Notes: a model not told the origin generated them from the sequence alone. A DNA stretch of 7,518 nucleotides from Acidobacteriota bacterium (GCA_024640445.1 JAHEEZ010000182.1:1-7518); one strand, 5' to 3'; numbered from the stretch's first letter, positions 1-7,060 are shown. Numbers and translations are program-made.

Positions 1-102
<102 letters not shown>

Positions 103-200
103 AGTTTTCGTATTGTCCCGAAGTATGTCAAGGGATCGAGAACCGTCGTTTACAATACCCTTGGTTGCAAATTCACAAAGTACTCAAGCCCCACAGCTTG

Positions 201-206
201 AAGGAG
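201..206 (+). promoter_or_regulatory. Ribosome binding site that fixes the four-helix-bundle start
   Basis: AAGGAG lies 8 bases before ATG 215. The in-frame upstream TTG at 113 has no comparable site, and its 34 extra codons read as low-complexity linker unlike the family. This supports 215 as the true start. Confidence 0.75.
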
Positions 207-214
207 AAGAAAGA

Positions 215-577
215 ATGACCTCACAAACATTCAGGGATCTCACTGTATGGCGTAAAGCTCACGAATTGGTTTTGGAGATTTACAAACTAACTGAAGTTTT
301 TCCGAAGCATGAGTTATATTCACTTACCTCCCAGTTACGGAGATCCGCCGTTTCGGTACCCGCGAACATAGCGGAGGGTCACAAGAAAGCAGGGTTGGCT
401 GACAAGATTCGTTTCTTTAATATTGCGCAAGGTTCGCTTGAAGAGACCAGATACTACCTCATAATTGCGAACGACCTAAGGTACGGCAAGACTGAGAATT
501 TGGAATCTTCGTTGGATGAAGTGGGACGTTTACTTTTTTCATACTCACGATCTGTGCGAAGCCGTTTAAGAACGTAA
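215..577 (+). CDS. Four-helix-bundle protein, S23 / 23S rRNA intervening-sequence protein (IVP) family
   Basis: The 120-residue product matches the S23/IVP-type four-helix-bundle family along its whole length. It has FRDLTVWRKAHELV at 6-19, the FP turn at 29-30, LTSQLRRSAVSVPANIAEG at 37-55 and the AQGSLEE helix at 71-77. Four helices can be placed at about 9-27, 33-56, 62-86 and 92-118. Relatives are encoded inside 23S rRNA intervening sequences, and the fold is shared with the Avd accessory protein of diversity-generating retroelements. A basic surface (KKAG, RSRLR) fits nucleic-acid binding, but no enzymatic residues are visible and the role is unknown. The gene is clearly more A+T-rich than its neighbours (22 of 60 G/C at 241-300, against 41 of 60 at 1081-1140 in the dehydrogenase), which suggests transfer. 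Inverted heptamer arrays flank it. A TACAAT hexamer at 151-156 could be a -10 element, but it has no good -35 partner. Confidence 0.88.
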   Translation: MTSQTFRDLTVWRKAHELVLEIYKLTEVFPKHELYSLTSQLRRSAVSVPANIAEGHKKAGLADKIRFFNIAQGSLEETRYYLIIANDLRYGKTENLESSLDEVGRLLFSYSRSVRSRLRT

Positions 578-589
578 GTTGACGGAATT

Positions 590-621
<32 letters not shown>

Positions 622-625
622 ACAA

Positions 626-2200
626 ATGACGTTGGCGAAAAATCAGAGTGCGTTAGAGATAGTCTCCTTCGATCCCGCTACCGGCGAGGAAGTAGGCCGT
701 GTCAGGAAGACCACACCCGAAGAGGTCCGGGCGGCGGTCGAGAAGGCGCGTAATGCCTTCGAGATATGGAAGCGCACACCGTTCGCTGAACGGGCGCGGA
801 TAGTGATGCGCGCGCGCCAGGCTCTCCTTTCACAGTTGGACTCAGTCGCTCTTCTCATTTCCCGCGAAATGGGAAAGCCAGTCGCAGAAGCTCTCTTGGC
901 CGATATCACCCCCGCGCTTGACCTGATGCAGTTTTTCGCACGCCGTTCCTCGAAGATCCTAAAACCGAAACGCCGCGGCATCGGGATACTTTCACTTCTC
1001 GGCCGCAGCTCAAAGATCACTTACAAGCCGATGGGCGTCGTCGGAATCATATCGCCCTGGAACTATCCTCTCTCGATCCCGCTCGGCGAAGCGACGATGG
1101 CGCTGATGGCCGGGAACACGGTCGTCCTGAAGCCCAGCGAATTGACGCCTCTTGTCGGCGAGAAGATCGGCGAGATCTTCGAGGCCGCCGGTCTTCCGAA
1201 GAACGTACTGCAAGTGGTCTCGGGTGACGGCGAGACCGGCGCCGCGCTCGTTGCCGCGGGTGTAAACAAGATAATGTTCACCGGGAGCGTCGCCACCGGA
1301 AAAGCCGTCGCGAAAAGCGCCGCCGATACCCTAACCCCGGCCGTTCTCGAGCTCGGCGGAAAGGACCCGATGATAGTATTCGCCGACGCGAATCTCGAAG
1401 CGGCTGCCGATGCCGCCGTTTGGGGCGCGTTCACGAACGCAGGTCAGGCGTGCTCTTCGGTTGAAAGACTCTACGTCGAAGAGTCAGCGGCGGACAGATT
1501 CACTCGGATGATCGTGGAGCGCGCTTCAAAGCTGAAGGTCGGTGTCGGTGCCGATCCCGACTCGGATGTAGGGGCGATGAGCAGCCTCCGGCAAAAACAG
1601 ATAGTGGAAGATCATGTCGCGGCGTTCGCGGATGCTGGCGCGGAGATCCTGACCGGTGGGAACGATACCGGACTTGAAGGACTGTTCTATCCTCCGACGG
1701 TGATCGCAAAAGCGAAGAACGAGATGAGGCCGATGCGGGAGGAGACATTCGGCCCGACATTGCCTGTCGCTACGTTCAAGACCGAATCAGAAGCGGCGGA
1801 ACTGGCAAACGATACCGAATTCGGCCTTACGGCGAGTGTCTGGACGAAAGACATCGCAAAGGGAAGGAGGATCGCCGGAAAGATCCTCGCCGGGACCGTA
1901 ACCGTGAACGAAGTGCTTTACACACATGGCCTTGCGCAGACGCCCTGGGGCGGTTTCAAGAACAGCGGATACGGACGCACTCACGGCGAAGAAGGACTGA
2001 AAGAACTTGTCGCGGTCCAGCACATTCACGTAAATCCGATCACGCTACTGCCCGATATATGGTGGTTCAAATACTCCCCGAACGCGATAGACACTTTCCG
2101 CGAAATGGCGCGAAAGTTCGCGAGCGGCTCTCTGCCCCGCATCGCAATGTTCCTGCCCGCGATGTTCAAGCGCATCCTGGAATTAAGAAGAGAAAAATAG
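626..2200 (+). CDS. NAD(P)-dependent aldehyde dehydrogenase with C-terminal extension
   Basis: This cytosolic-type ALDH-superfamily enzyme oxidises an aldehyde to its acid using NAD or NADP. All hallmarks are present: SPWNYP at 143-148 (oxyanion-hole Asn146), VVLKPSELTP with cofactor-binding Lys169, the Rossmann turn FTGSVATG at 218-225, general base Glu242 in LELGGK, nucleophile Cys276 in GQACSS, and EETFGP with Glu373 and Phe375. The oligomerisation end reads GGFKNSGYGRTHGEEG (442-457). The enzyme should be active; the substrate cannot be read. The style resembles the ALDH15/22-like branch, with low certainty. At 524 residues it exceeds the usual 450-500. Residues from about 472 form an extra tail rich in Trp, Phe and basic residues that could be amphipathic. 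The start is ATG 626; no Shine-Dalgarno precedes it because the GTCTCCT array occupies that place. It converges with the antiporter gene, leaving 1 base between the stops. Confidence 0.93.
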   Translation: MTLAKNQSALEIVSFDPATGEEVGRVRKTTPEEVRAAVEKARNAFEIWKRTPFAERARIVMRARQALLSQLDSVALLISREMGKPVAEALLADITPALDLMQFFARRSSKILKPKRRGIGILSLLGRSSKITYKPMGVVGIISPWNYPLSIPLGEATMALMAGNTVVLKPSELTPLVGEKIGEIFEAAGLPKNVLQVVSGDGETGAALVAAGVNKIMFTGSVATGKAVAKSAADTLTPAVLELGGKDPMIVFADANLEAAADAAVWGAFTNAGQACSSVERLYVEESAADRFTRMIVERASKLKVGVGADPDSDVGAMSSLRQKQIVEDHVAAFADAGAEILTGGNDTGLEGLFYPPTVIAKAKNEMRPMREETFGPTLPVATFKTESEAAELANDTEFGLTASVWTKDIAKGRRIAGKILAGTVTVNEVLYTHGLAQTPWGGFKNSGYGRTHGEEGLKELVAVQHIHVNPITLLPDIWWFKYSPNAIDTFREMARKFASGSLPRIAMFLPAMFKRILELRREK

Positions 2201-2201
2201 G

Positions 2202-3428
2202 TCAGCCGATCCGTGTGACGACGTCGGAGATGTGTATGTCCTCTTTTGCCTTTTTTGGTTTTGGTCCGAGCATCTTTATGAACGGAGGCGCGACCAGCGT
2301 CGTCGCGACCGCCATAAACAGTACGGCGGCAAAGGCCTTCTGATTGATCACGGCAAGACCGATCCCGATCTGTGCGACCACGATCCCGACCTCTCCTCTC
2401 GGCACCATACCCACACCTACCTGAATCGCCTTTTTGAATCCCATCCTGTATGCGCCTAATCCGCACCCGATGATCTTCGCAGCAATCGCTACGACCGTGA
2501 TCGCAAGCGCGTACGTGACTACTGAAAGGTCGCCGAATAGTTTCACGTCCAGCTGCATTCCTATGTTCACAAGGAAGAACGGGACCATGAATTCCATAAC
2601 GCCGTTTGTGAGACCCCGCATCTGCGGGTTGTTCTCGGTGGCTTCCGACAGTGCCATTCCAGCGAGAAACGCCCCTATGATCGCGGCCACTTCAATGTAG
2701 AGCGCGACGAACGACAGGCCGAGGCAGAGAATCAGGCCAAACTTGAAGAATGGCTTTGATATCTTAAGGCGGTTGATCGCGGGCGCGATCTTCTTGAAGA
2801 ATCTGGAGCCTACGGCCCCGACAACGATCACGAAGAAGACCGCTGTCAAAGCGGTGCCGATTATGGCGACGTAGTTTATCGAACCATGGCTGACGCTGGA
2901 GACTACCGAGAGGATCATCAGCCCGAGAATGTCATCGATCACCGCCGCTCCGAGGATGACCCTGGACGTCGAGCGATTCAAAAGTCCGAGCGAGCCGAGC
3001 ACTCGCGCAGTGATCCCGACCGAAGTGGCGACTAGCGCCGCACCGATGAACATCGCTTCGATCTCTCCGCCGCCCCAGAGCCTCGATACCCCGTATCCGG
3101 CGACGAATGGCAGAACAATTCCCAACACACCGACCAACATCGCGCGCTTGCCGACACGCACGATCGATATCGGCCTTATCTCAAGTCCCACGTTGAACAG
3201 CAGAAGGATGACGCCGATCTCGGCAAAGACCTTGATGATGTAGGAAGGCTGAACCCACCCGAGGACGCCCGGGCCGATGATGATCCCGGCGAGGATCTCG
3301 CCGACAACGGCGGGTTGATTGATACGCTCGAAGATCTCCGCCATCAACTTGGCGGCGACGAGCATTATGAACAGCGCGAGCAAGAGGTCCGCGTGTTCAG
3401 AGTTCCCTGCGAATACTGCAGGCATCAT
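2202..3428 (-). CDS. CPA2-family cation/proton antiporter, membrane domain only
   Basis: The 408-residue inner-membrane protein has about 12-13 hydrophobic segments and matches the Na+/H+ exchanger domain of the CPA2 group (KefB/NapA-like). Diagnostic stretches are GEILAGIIIGPGVLGW (43-58), EIGVILLLFNVGLE (70-83), ATSVGITARVLGSLG (134-148), the adjacent aspartates Asp165-Asp166 in AAVIDDILGL, GAFLAGMALSE (252-262) and GMVPRGEVGIVVAQIG (340-355). In NapA-type exchangers the paired acidic residues carry ions, and a DD pair goes with electrogenic Na+/H+ exchange, so a role in sodium and pH homeostasis is likely; K+ transport is possible. There is no C-terminal RCK/TrkA domain, and the protein ends in a short charged tail, so KefB-style nucleotide or glutathione gating is not expected. 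Two adjacent Met codons (3428, 3425) can serve as start; only a weak GGA precedes them. The gene is likely monocistronic, read away from the tRNA. Confidence 0.92.
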   Translation of the reverse strand: MMPAVFAGNSEHADLLLALFIMLVAAKLMAEIFERINQPAVVGEILAGIIIGPGVLGWVQPSYIIKVFAEIGVILLLFNVGLEIRPISIVRVGKRAMLVGVLGIVLPFVAGYGVSRLWGGGEIEAMFIGAALVATSVGITARVLGSLGLLNRSTSRVILGAAVIDDILGLMILSVVSSVSHGSINYVAIIGTALTAVFFVIVVGAVGSRFFKKIAPAINRLKISKPFFKFGLILCLGLSFVALYIEVAAIIGAFLAGMALSEATENNPQMRGLTNGVMEFMVPFFLVNIGMQLDVKLFGDLSVVTYALAITVVAIAAKIIGCGLGAYRMGFKKAIQVGVGMVPRGEVGIVVAQIGIGLAVINQKAFAAVLFMAVATTLVAPPFIKMLGPKPKKAKEDIHISDVVTRIG

Positions 3429-3469
3429 TCAATTCCGCGTCGTGGGTGTGAGGGGGGTCCTTCAAAACC

Positions 3470-3500
3470 ATTGTACAACCTACCGCAAACGCCTTTCCAA
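3470..3500 (-). promoter_or_regulatory. Weak candidate promoter for the antiporter gene
   Basis: On the minus strand TTGGAA (3500-3495) and TACAAT (3475-3470) are separated by 19 bases, about 42 bases upstream of the start. The -10 is good, but the spacing is longer than optimal and the -35 is only partial. Position and direction fit; no other pair in this gap looks better. Confidence 0.3.
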
Positions 3501-3516
3501 TAAGGGATTGAACAAC

Positions 3517-3544
3517 TTGACGTTTCGGACCCACGCCCTATAAT
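3517..3544 (+). promoter_or_regulatory. sigma70-like promoter of the tRNA-Met gene
   Basis: TTGACG (3517-3522) and a consensus TATAAT (3539-3544) are separated by 16 bases. Transcription would start near 3551, a few bases before the mature tRNA 5' end at 3555. The near-consensus elements and the tight fit to the tRNA make this the strongest promoter in the window. Confidence 0.82.
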
Positions 3545-3554
3545 TTGAGTTTGC

Positions 3555-3631
3555 GGCAGGGTAGCTCAACCGGTTAGAGCGCGGGATTCATAACCCCGAG
3601 GTTGGGAGTTCAAGTCTCCCCTCTGCTACCA
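3555..3631 (+). tRNA. tRNA-Met (anticodon CAU), CCA encoded
   Basis: The cloverleaf folds fully. The acceptor is 3555-3561 with 3621-3627, the D stem GCTC/GAGC (3564-3567, 3577-3580), the anticodon stem 3582-3586 with 3594-3598, the anticodon CAT at 3589-3591, the T arm GGGAG-TTCAAGT-CTCCC (3604-3620), discriminator A3628 and CCA at 3629-3631. The first acceptor pair is G-U and the sixth is G-U. The closing anticodon-stem pair is an A-C mismatch. CAU may belong to elongator Met, initiator Met or lysidine-modified Ile. Elongator Met is most likely, since the initiator's three consecutive G-C pairs at the loop end of the anticodon stem are broken by the mismatch. It is a single gene with its own promoter and terminator. 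Confidence 0.93.
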
Positions 3632-3644
3632 CCAGATCAAGAAG

Positions 3645-3678
3645 AAAGGCAGGTCGAAAGGCCTGCCTTTTCATTTTT
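3645..3678 (+). terminator. Rho-independent terminator after tRNA-Met
   Basis: AAAGGCAGG (3645-3653) pairs perfectly with CCTGCCTTT (3662-3670) over 9 bp around an 8-base loop, followed by TCATTTTT. It starts 14 bases after the tRNA CCA end and isolates the tRNA unit from the permease genes downstream. Confidence 0.9.
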
Positions 3679-3759
3679 CAGTTTGTTTTTCGCCGGAGCC
3701 CCACCGGCAACCGTTCCGGAGGATTCCGCGAACTGTTATATTTGCAACATAGGCCAAGA

Positions 3760-5028
3760 ATGACGAGCAGGGGATTTCCAATATTATCTAGGCTCTTCGA
3801 ATCGGCGCGACTCGCCGTAGAATCGATCCGGGCCAACAAGACGCGATCCACTCTTACGATCTTCGGAGTCGTGGTCGGTGTCGCGGTCGTGGTGATGGTG
3901 GCGGCCCTTTTGCAGGGCGCTCAGAACTACATTGTTGAGGCAAGCGCGGACCTCGCCCCGGACGTGATCCGCATCGAGAAAGCATCCTTCCAGGACTTCG
4001 GGGCGGACGGTCAGGCCTTCGTGGTTGCGCAGTCAAAAAGGCCCGACATTCTTTCCCCTGACGTCGCGTTCCTGCAAGACAAGCTCGGTTCCGAATTCAT
4101 CGTGGGTGCCGAAGGAGCCGGCACTTTGCCCGCAAGACGCGGCAGCAGGACCCTTGTCGGTATCTCGGTCCAGGGGGTGACCTCCGGGATAGAGCAGCTA
4201 ACAAACTTCAGGATCGCGCGCGGCCGCGGCATTACGGAGATCGACGAGCGGTTTAAGCGAAACGTTTGCGTCATCGGGCAGGATGTAGTGGACGAACTAT
4301 TCACCGGCAGCGATCCAATCGGGCAGGAGATCAAGCTCGGACAGGTAGCGTACGAGGTCATCGGTGTTGCCGAGAGCCAGGGATCGGTATTCGGCAATTC
4401 GCAGGACGGGTTCGTCAAAATACCCCTGTCCACTTTCGAGAAGGTCTTCGGACGTCGTTCCCGTTCTATCTCCATACTGGTGAAGGCCGTTGACGGAGAT
4501 CGCATCTCACCCACGGAGACAGAGGAGCGGGTGCGGGTCGTGATGAGGATCCGAAGGGGACTGATCCTCACTTCCAAGGAAGACGACTTCAGCATCGTCA
4601 CGGCCGATAGCGTGCGGGCGTTCGCCGGCAACCTGACAGGCCTGGTCGGAACGATCATTTATCCACTAACAGTGATCGCGCTCTTTGTCGGCGGAGTCGT
4701 GGTTATGAACATGATGCTTGCTTCGGTCACGGAGAGGACCCGTGAGATAGGTATTCGAAAAGCGCTCGGCGCCAGAAGAAGCGACATACTTACCCAGGTG
4801 TTGGTGGAATCGACCACCCTTACTGTTCTCGGCGGATTGATAGGTCTGGCAGCGGCACTGCTGCTGGTGCTTGCAATCAGATCACTTGCCGGCTTCCCTA
4901 TCGTCCTGCCCGTTTGGTCGGTCTTTCTTGCTCTCGGCGTTTCCTGCGCGGTAGGCATAGTGTTCGGTATTGTTCCGGCGCGAAAAGCGGCGGCGATGGA
5001 CCCGATCGAGGCGCTGAGGTTCGAGTAA
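3760..5028 (+). CDS. MacB/FtsX-type ABC transporter permease (first of pair)
   Basis: This is an inner-membrane subunit of a MacB-type (mechanotransmission) ABC transporter. The 422-residue product has the standard topology: one N-terminal membrane helix at about 32-52 after SIRANKTRSTLTIFG, a periplasmic MacB core of about 240 residues, and three C-terminal helices at about 296-320, 353-375 and 385-407. The cytoplasmic coupling loop ERTREIGIRKALGA (325-338) and the family end motif DPIEALR (414-420) are clear. There is no ATP-binding domain, so it needs a separate LolD/MacB-like ATPase that is not in the window. Family roles include efflux of macrolides or peptides and lipoprotein or envelope stress functions; the substrate is unknown. 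ATG 3760 is chosen; an in-frame TTG at 3742 would add 6 residues. Only a weak AGG precedes either, while a good GGAGGA (3718-3723) sits 9 bases before an in-frame CTG (3733). It is joined directly to the next gene. Confidence 0.9.
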   Translation: MTSRGFPILSRLFESARLAVESIRANKTRSTLTIFGVVVGVAVVVMVAALLQGAQNYIVEASADLAPDVIRIEKASFQDFGADGQAFVVAQSKRPDILSPDVAFLQDKLGSEFIVGAEGAGTLPARRGSRTLVGISVQGVTSGIEQLTNFRIARGRGITEIDERFKRNVCVIGQDVVDELFTGSDPIGQEIKLGQVAYEVIGVAESQGSVFGNSQDGFVKIPLSTFEKVFGRRSRSISILVKAVDGDRISPTETEERVRVVMRIRRGLILTSKEDDFSIVTADSVRAFAGNLTGLVGTIIYPLTVIALFVGGVVVMNMMLASVTERTREIGIRKALGARRSDILTQVLVESTTLTVLGGLIGLAAALLLVLAIRSLAGFPIVLPVWSVFLALGVSCAVGIVFGIVPARKAAAMDPIEALRFE

Positions 5029-6306
5029 ATGATACCGATGAAAGGAAAACTACCTTATGTTCCCGACCTCCGGCAGATTGTCATTGAATCGATCCTGGCG
5101 CATCGGCTAAGGTCAGCGCTTACGTTGACCGGCGTGATCGTCGGAACGGCTGTGGTCGCGCTTGTTGGTGCCGTGCTCACCGGACTTTCACAGCGAGTTG
5201 CAGAGGTCACCGAGAAGAACTCTCCGAACGTAGTATATTTCACAAAAGAGGAAAGGATAGGCCCTTCGCTGCAGCAGCCAACTGCTGAAGAGCGGCAGCG
5301 AAAAGAACTTACCTACGAAGACTTTCTCGCTGTCGAGGCCCTGGAATCACCTTTGGCTGTTTCCCCGCAGAAAATACGCGGAAGCTATGGTCCGACGGCC
5401 GACGTGCCAAAAGTAACAGCGAACAGCCGGACGGCGATCAACCCTTTGATCCTGGGAGTCTGGGAGAACTATCCTGAAACGCAGAATGTCCCGATTTCAT
5501 CTGGCAGATTCTTCACCGGCGAAGAACGGGGGGAGCGGAAGAGCGTCGCCGTCATCGGCTCAGGGATCGCGGAGCAGATCTTTGAAGATGCGGACCCGAT
5601 CGGCGAGATCGTCAAGATCGACGGACGGCTCTTTAAGGTAGTCGGCGTCCTGAAGGAAGCGTCAGGCGAAGGAGTGATCGGCAGCGACGAACTGGATGAG
5701 CGGATCATTTATATTCCCTTCGAGACTTTCAGAAAGTTCTATCCGGGGATCGAGGGAACGGTGATCGTGATGCGCGCCCGGGAGGGAATGGTCGACGAAA
5801 CGACCGAGGAAATCACGTCCTTGCTAAGGCGCAGACGCGGGGTCGCGCCCACCAAACCCAACAATTTCGGCGTAAACCGCGCGGAACAGGTTTTCGAGCT
5901 GGTCAACGACACTATCGCCACGCTGGGAGCGGTCGTCGTTCCTATCGCGCTGGCGAGCCTTTTCGTCGGCGGGGTCGGGGTTATGAACATCATGCTGGTT
6001 TCAGTTAAGGAGCGTACTGCCGAGATCGGTATCCGGCGCGCGATCGGGGCGACACGAAGGACTATCCTCGTACAGTTCCTTGCCGAGGCGAGCATTCTGA
6101 CGACGGTCGGTGGAGTTGTCGGGATCTCTGTTGGGCTTTTGTTCGCGTTCCTTTTCCGTCTGATAGTTTCGTTTCCGGCTGAGGTGCCGGTTTGGGCGGT
6201 CGCGGCAGGGCTGCTTGCGTCTGTCTTCGTGGGAATAGCAGCAGGATTCTACCCGGCGTACAAAGCTGCGAACCTGGATCCTATCGAAGCAATGCGGCAG
6301 CCGTGA
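5029..6306 (+). CDS. MacB/FtsX-type ABC transporter permease (second of pair)
   Basis: This 425-residue paralogue of the preceding permease has the same topology: helix 1 at about 29-52 (LRSALTLTGVIVGTAVVAL), a periplasmic MacB core (about 55-290, with a charged TAEERQRKELTYEDF stretch at 85-99), and helices at about 296-324, 353-380 and 387-408. The coupling loop KERTAEIGIRRAIGATRR (327-344) and LDPIEAMR (416-423) are intact. Its ATG follows the upstream TAA with no gap. A GAGG 9 bases upstream lies inside the previous gene, so translation is probably coupled and the two are made in similar amounts. The pair is best read as a heterodimeric permease, where E. coli MacB is a homodimer with its ATPase fused. 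No ATPase, membrane-fusion protein or outer-membrane channel follows, because a hairpin-repeat region begins 69 bases after the stop. Confidence 0.9.
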   Translation: MIPMKGKLPYVPDLRQIVIESILAHRLRSALTLTGVIVGTAVVALVGAVLTGLSQRVAEVTEKNSPNVVYFTKEERIGPSLQQPTAEERQRKELTYEDFLAVEALESPLAVSPQKIRGSYGPTADVPKVTANSRTAINPLILGVWENYPETQNVPISSGRFFTGEERGERKSVAVIGSGIAEQIFEDADPIGEIVKIDGRLFKVVGVLKEASGEGVIGSDELDERIIYIPFETFRKFYPGIEGTVIVMRAREGMVDETTEEITSLLRRRRGVAPTKPNNFGVNRAEQVFELVNDTIATLGAVVVPIALASLFVGGVGVMNIMLVSVKERTAEIGIRRAIGATRRTILVQFLAEASILTTVGGVVGISVGLLFAFLFRLIVSFPAEVPVWAVAAGLLASVFVGIAAGFYPAYKAANLDPIEAMRQP

Positions 6307-6375
6307 GACTCGATGTTCCCTTATGCGGGTCTGCCATTCCGGGATCGTTTACCCATCGATCGTATCAACCGGTAG

Positions 6376-6490
6376 TTCCCCGCCTCCGTAGGAGGCAAAT
6401 GTCTGTAGCATTCGGGTTCCCCGCCTCCGTAGGAGGCAAATGTCTGTAGCATTCGGGTTCCCCGCCTCCGTAGGAGGCAAATGTCTGTAG
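6376..6490 (+). repeat. REP-like hairpin array, 3 direct copies with 41-bp period (left flank of transposase)
   Basis: Copies begin at 6376, 6417 and 6458. Each has TTCCCC, the perfect hairpin GCCTCC-GTA-GGAGGC (6382-6396, 6423-6437, 6464-6478) and the tag AAATGTCTGTAG. Copies 1 and 2 add CATTCGGG; copy 3 ends after the tag. The copies are identical to the base, so the array expanded recently. GTAG, the tetranucleotide tied to REP hairpins in RAYT systems, ends each tag and also precedes the first copy (6372-6375). The right-flank repeats (7061-7235) carry the same tag in reverse complement. Confidence 0.95.
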
Positions 6491-6569
6491 GCCGAAAAGC
6501 CGTCTGTTGACACGATGGGATAAAATGGCTGTTGGAATAGCGCACCTCTCACACCCACAATGCGCTTCC

Positions 6570-6575
6570 AAGGAG
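6570..6575 (+). promoter_or_regulatory. Ribosome binding site of the transposase gene
   Basis: AAGGAG lies 10 bases before ATG 6586. It is the only strong Shine-Dalgarno match near the 5' end of this frame and supports this start. No convincing promoter was seen in 6491-6569. Confidence 0.7.
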
Positions 6576-6585
6576 ACCTCACAAA

Positions 6586-7047
6586 ATGCCAAACACTTAC
6601 TCTCAGATCTATGTCCACATCGTATTCGCAGAAAAAGGACGAAAAAGCCTGATTGACAGAAGTTGGAGAGAAGAACTTCACAAACACATCACCGGTACGA
6701 TCCAAAACAAGCAAAACAAGCTGATCGCGATCGGCGGTATCGAAGACCACATCCACATTCTCATCGGTTTGAATCCGTCTCAGGTGATTTCTGACCTGGT
6801 GAGGGACATCAAAGTAAGTTCAACTTTCTTTATCAACAAGAGACGCTTTGTCAGAGGCCACTTTAACTGGCAAGAAGGATTTGGAGCCTTCACCATTTCG
6901 AAGTCCGAAATCCCGCGCGTTGCAAGATACATCGAGAATCAGGAACGCCATCACAGAAGACAGTCATTCGAGTCGGAATACAAGCAGATCTTGATCAAGA
7001 ACGCGGTCGAATACGAAGAAGAATACCTGTTTGAGTGGATTCGTTAG
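6586..7047 (+). CDS. IS200-like Y1 (HUH) transposase, probably REP-associated (RAYT-like)
   Basis: The 153-residue protein matches the Y1 transposase domain (TnpA of IS200/IS605 and RAYTs) along its full length. It has a SQIYVHIVFAEKGR strand at 6-19, the metal-binding HUH motif His55-Ile-His57 in GGIEDHIHILIGL, SDLVRDIK (69-76), the family stretch FNWQEGFGAFTISKSEIP (93-110), and the nucleophile Tyr115 with Gln119 in RYIENQERHH (114-123). All catalytic residues are present and the length is normal, so it could be active. Such enzymes cut and rejoin single-stranded DNA at hairpin-marked sites. No TnpB accompanies it. It is less G+C-rich than the neighbouring permeases (25 of 60 G/C at 6661-6720). 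Hairpin repeats in opposite orientation lie on both sides, which points to a RAYT-like domesticated role more than to a classical IS200, whose ends are not inverted. Confidence 0.92.
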   Translation: MPNTYSQIYVHIVFAEKGRKSLIDRSWREELHKHITGTIQNKQNKLIAIGGIEDHIHILIGLNPSQVISDLVRDIKVSSTFFINKRRFVRGHFNWQEGFGAFTISKSEIPRVARYIENQERHHRRQSFESEYKQILIKNAVEYEEEYLFEWIR

Positions 7048-7060
7048 AACCTTCGGGAAC

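Noticed and set aside
113..214. N-terminal extension of the four-helix-bundle protein from TTG 113
   Set aside because: The 34 added residues are unlike the family, which starts near FRDLTVW, and a strong AAGGAG sits 8 bases before ATG 215.
643..1434. Minus-strand open frames inside the aldehyde dehydrogenase gene
   Set aside because: Their translations are Arg/Ser/Ala-rich without motifs and mirror a G+C-rich gene whose plus-strand frame has complete catalytic motifs.
3440..3460. Shared CTCACACCCAC string with 6548-6558 as a regulatory repeat
   Set aside because: It is a single 11-base match in opposite orientation and unrelated contexts; chance similarity of simple sequence is enough.
4011..4658. 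Minus-strand 215-codon open frame within the first permease gene
   Set aside because: It is a shadow of the permease reading frame: Ser/Pro/Arg-rich, no motif, no ribosome binding site.
6376..6490. CRISPR array
   Set aside because: There are only three copies, no variable spacers (the whole 41-bp period is identical) and no cas gene.
6507..6540. TTGACA at 6507-6512 as promoter of the transposase gene
   Set aside because: The only good -10-like hexamer (TAAAAT, 6521-6526) is 8 bases away, too close; nothing fits at 16-18 bases.
6349..6756. Minus-strand frame with a repeated RHLPPTEAGNP peptide
   Set aside because: The peptide repeat is just the translated 41-bp hairpin repeat, and the rest is antisense to the transposase gene.
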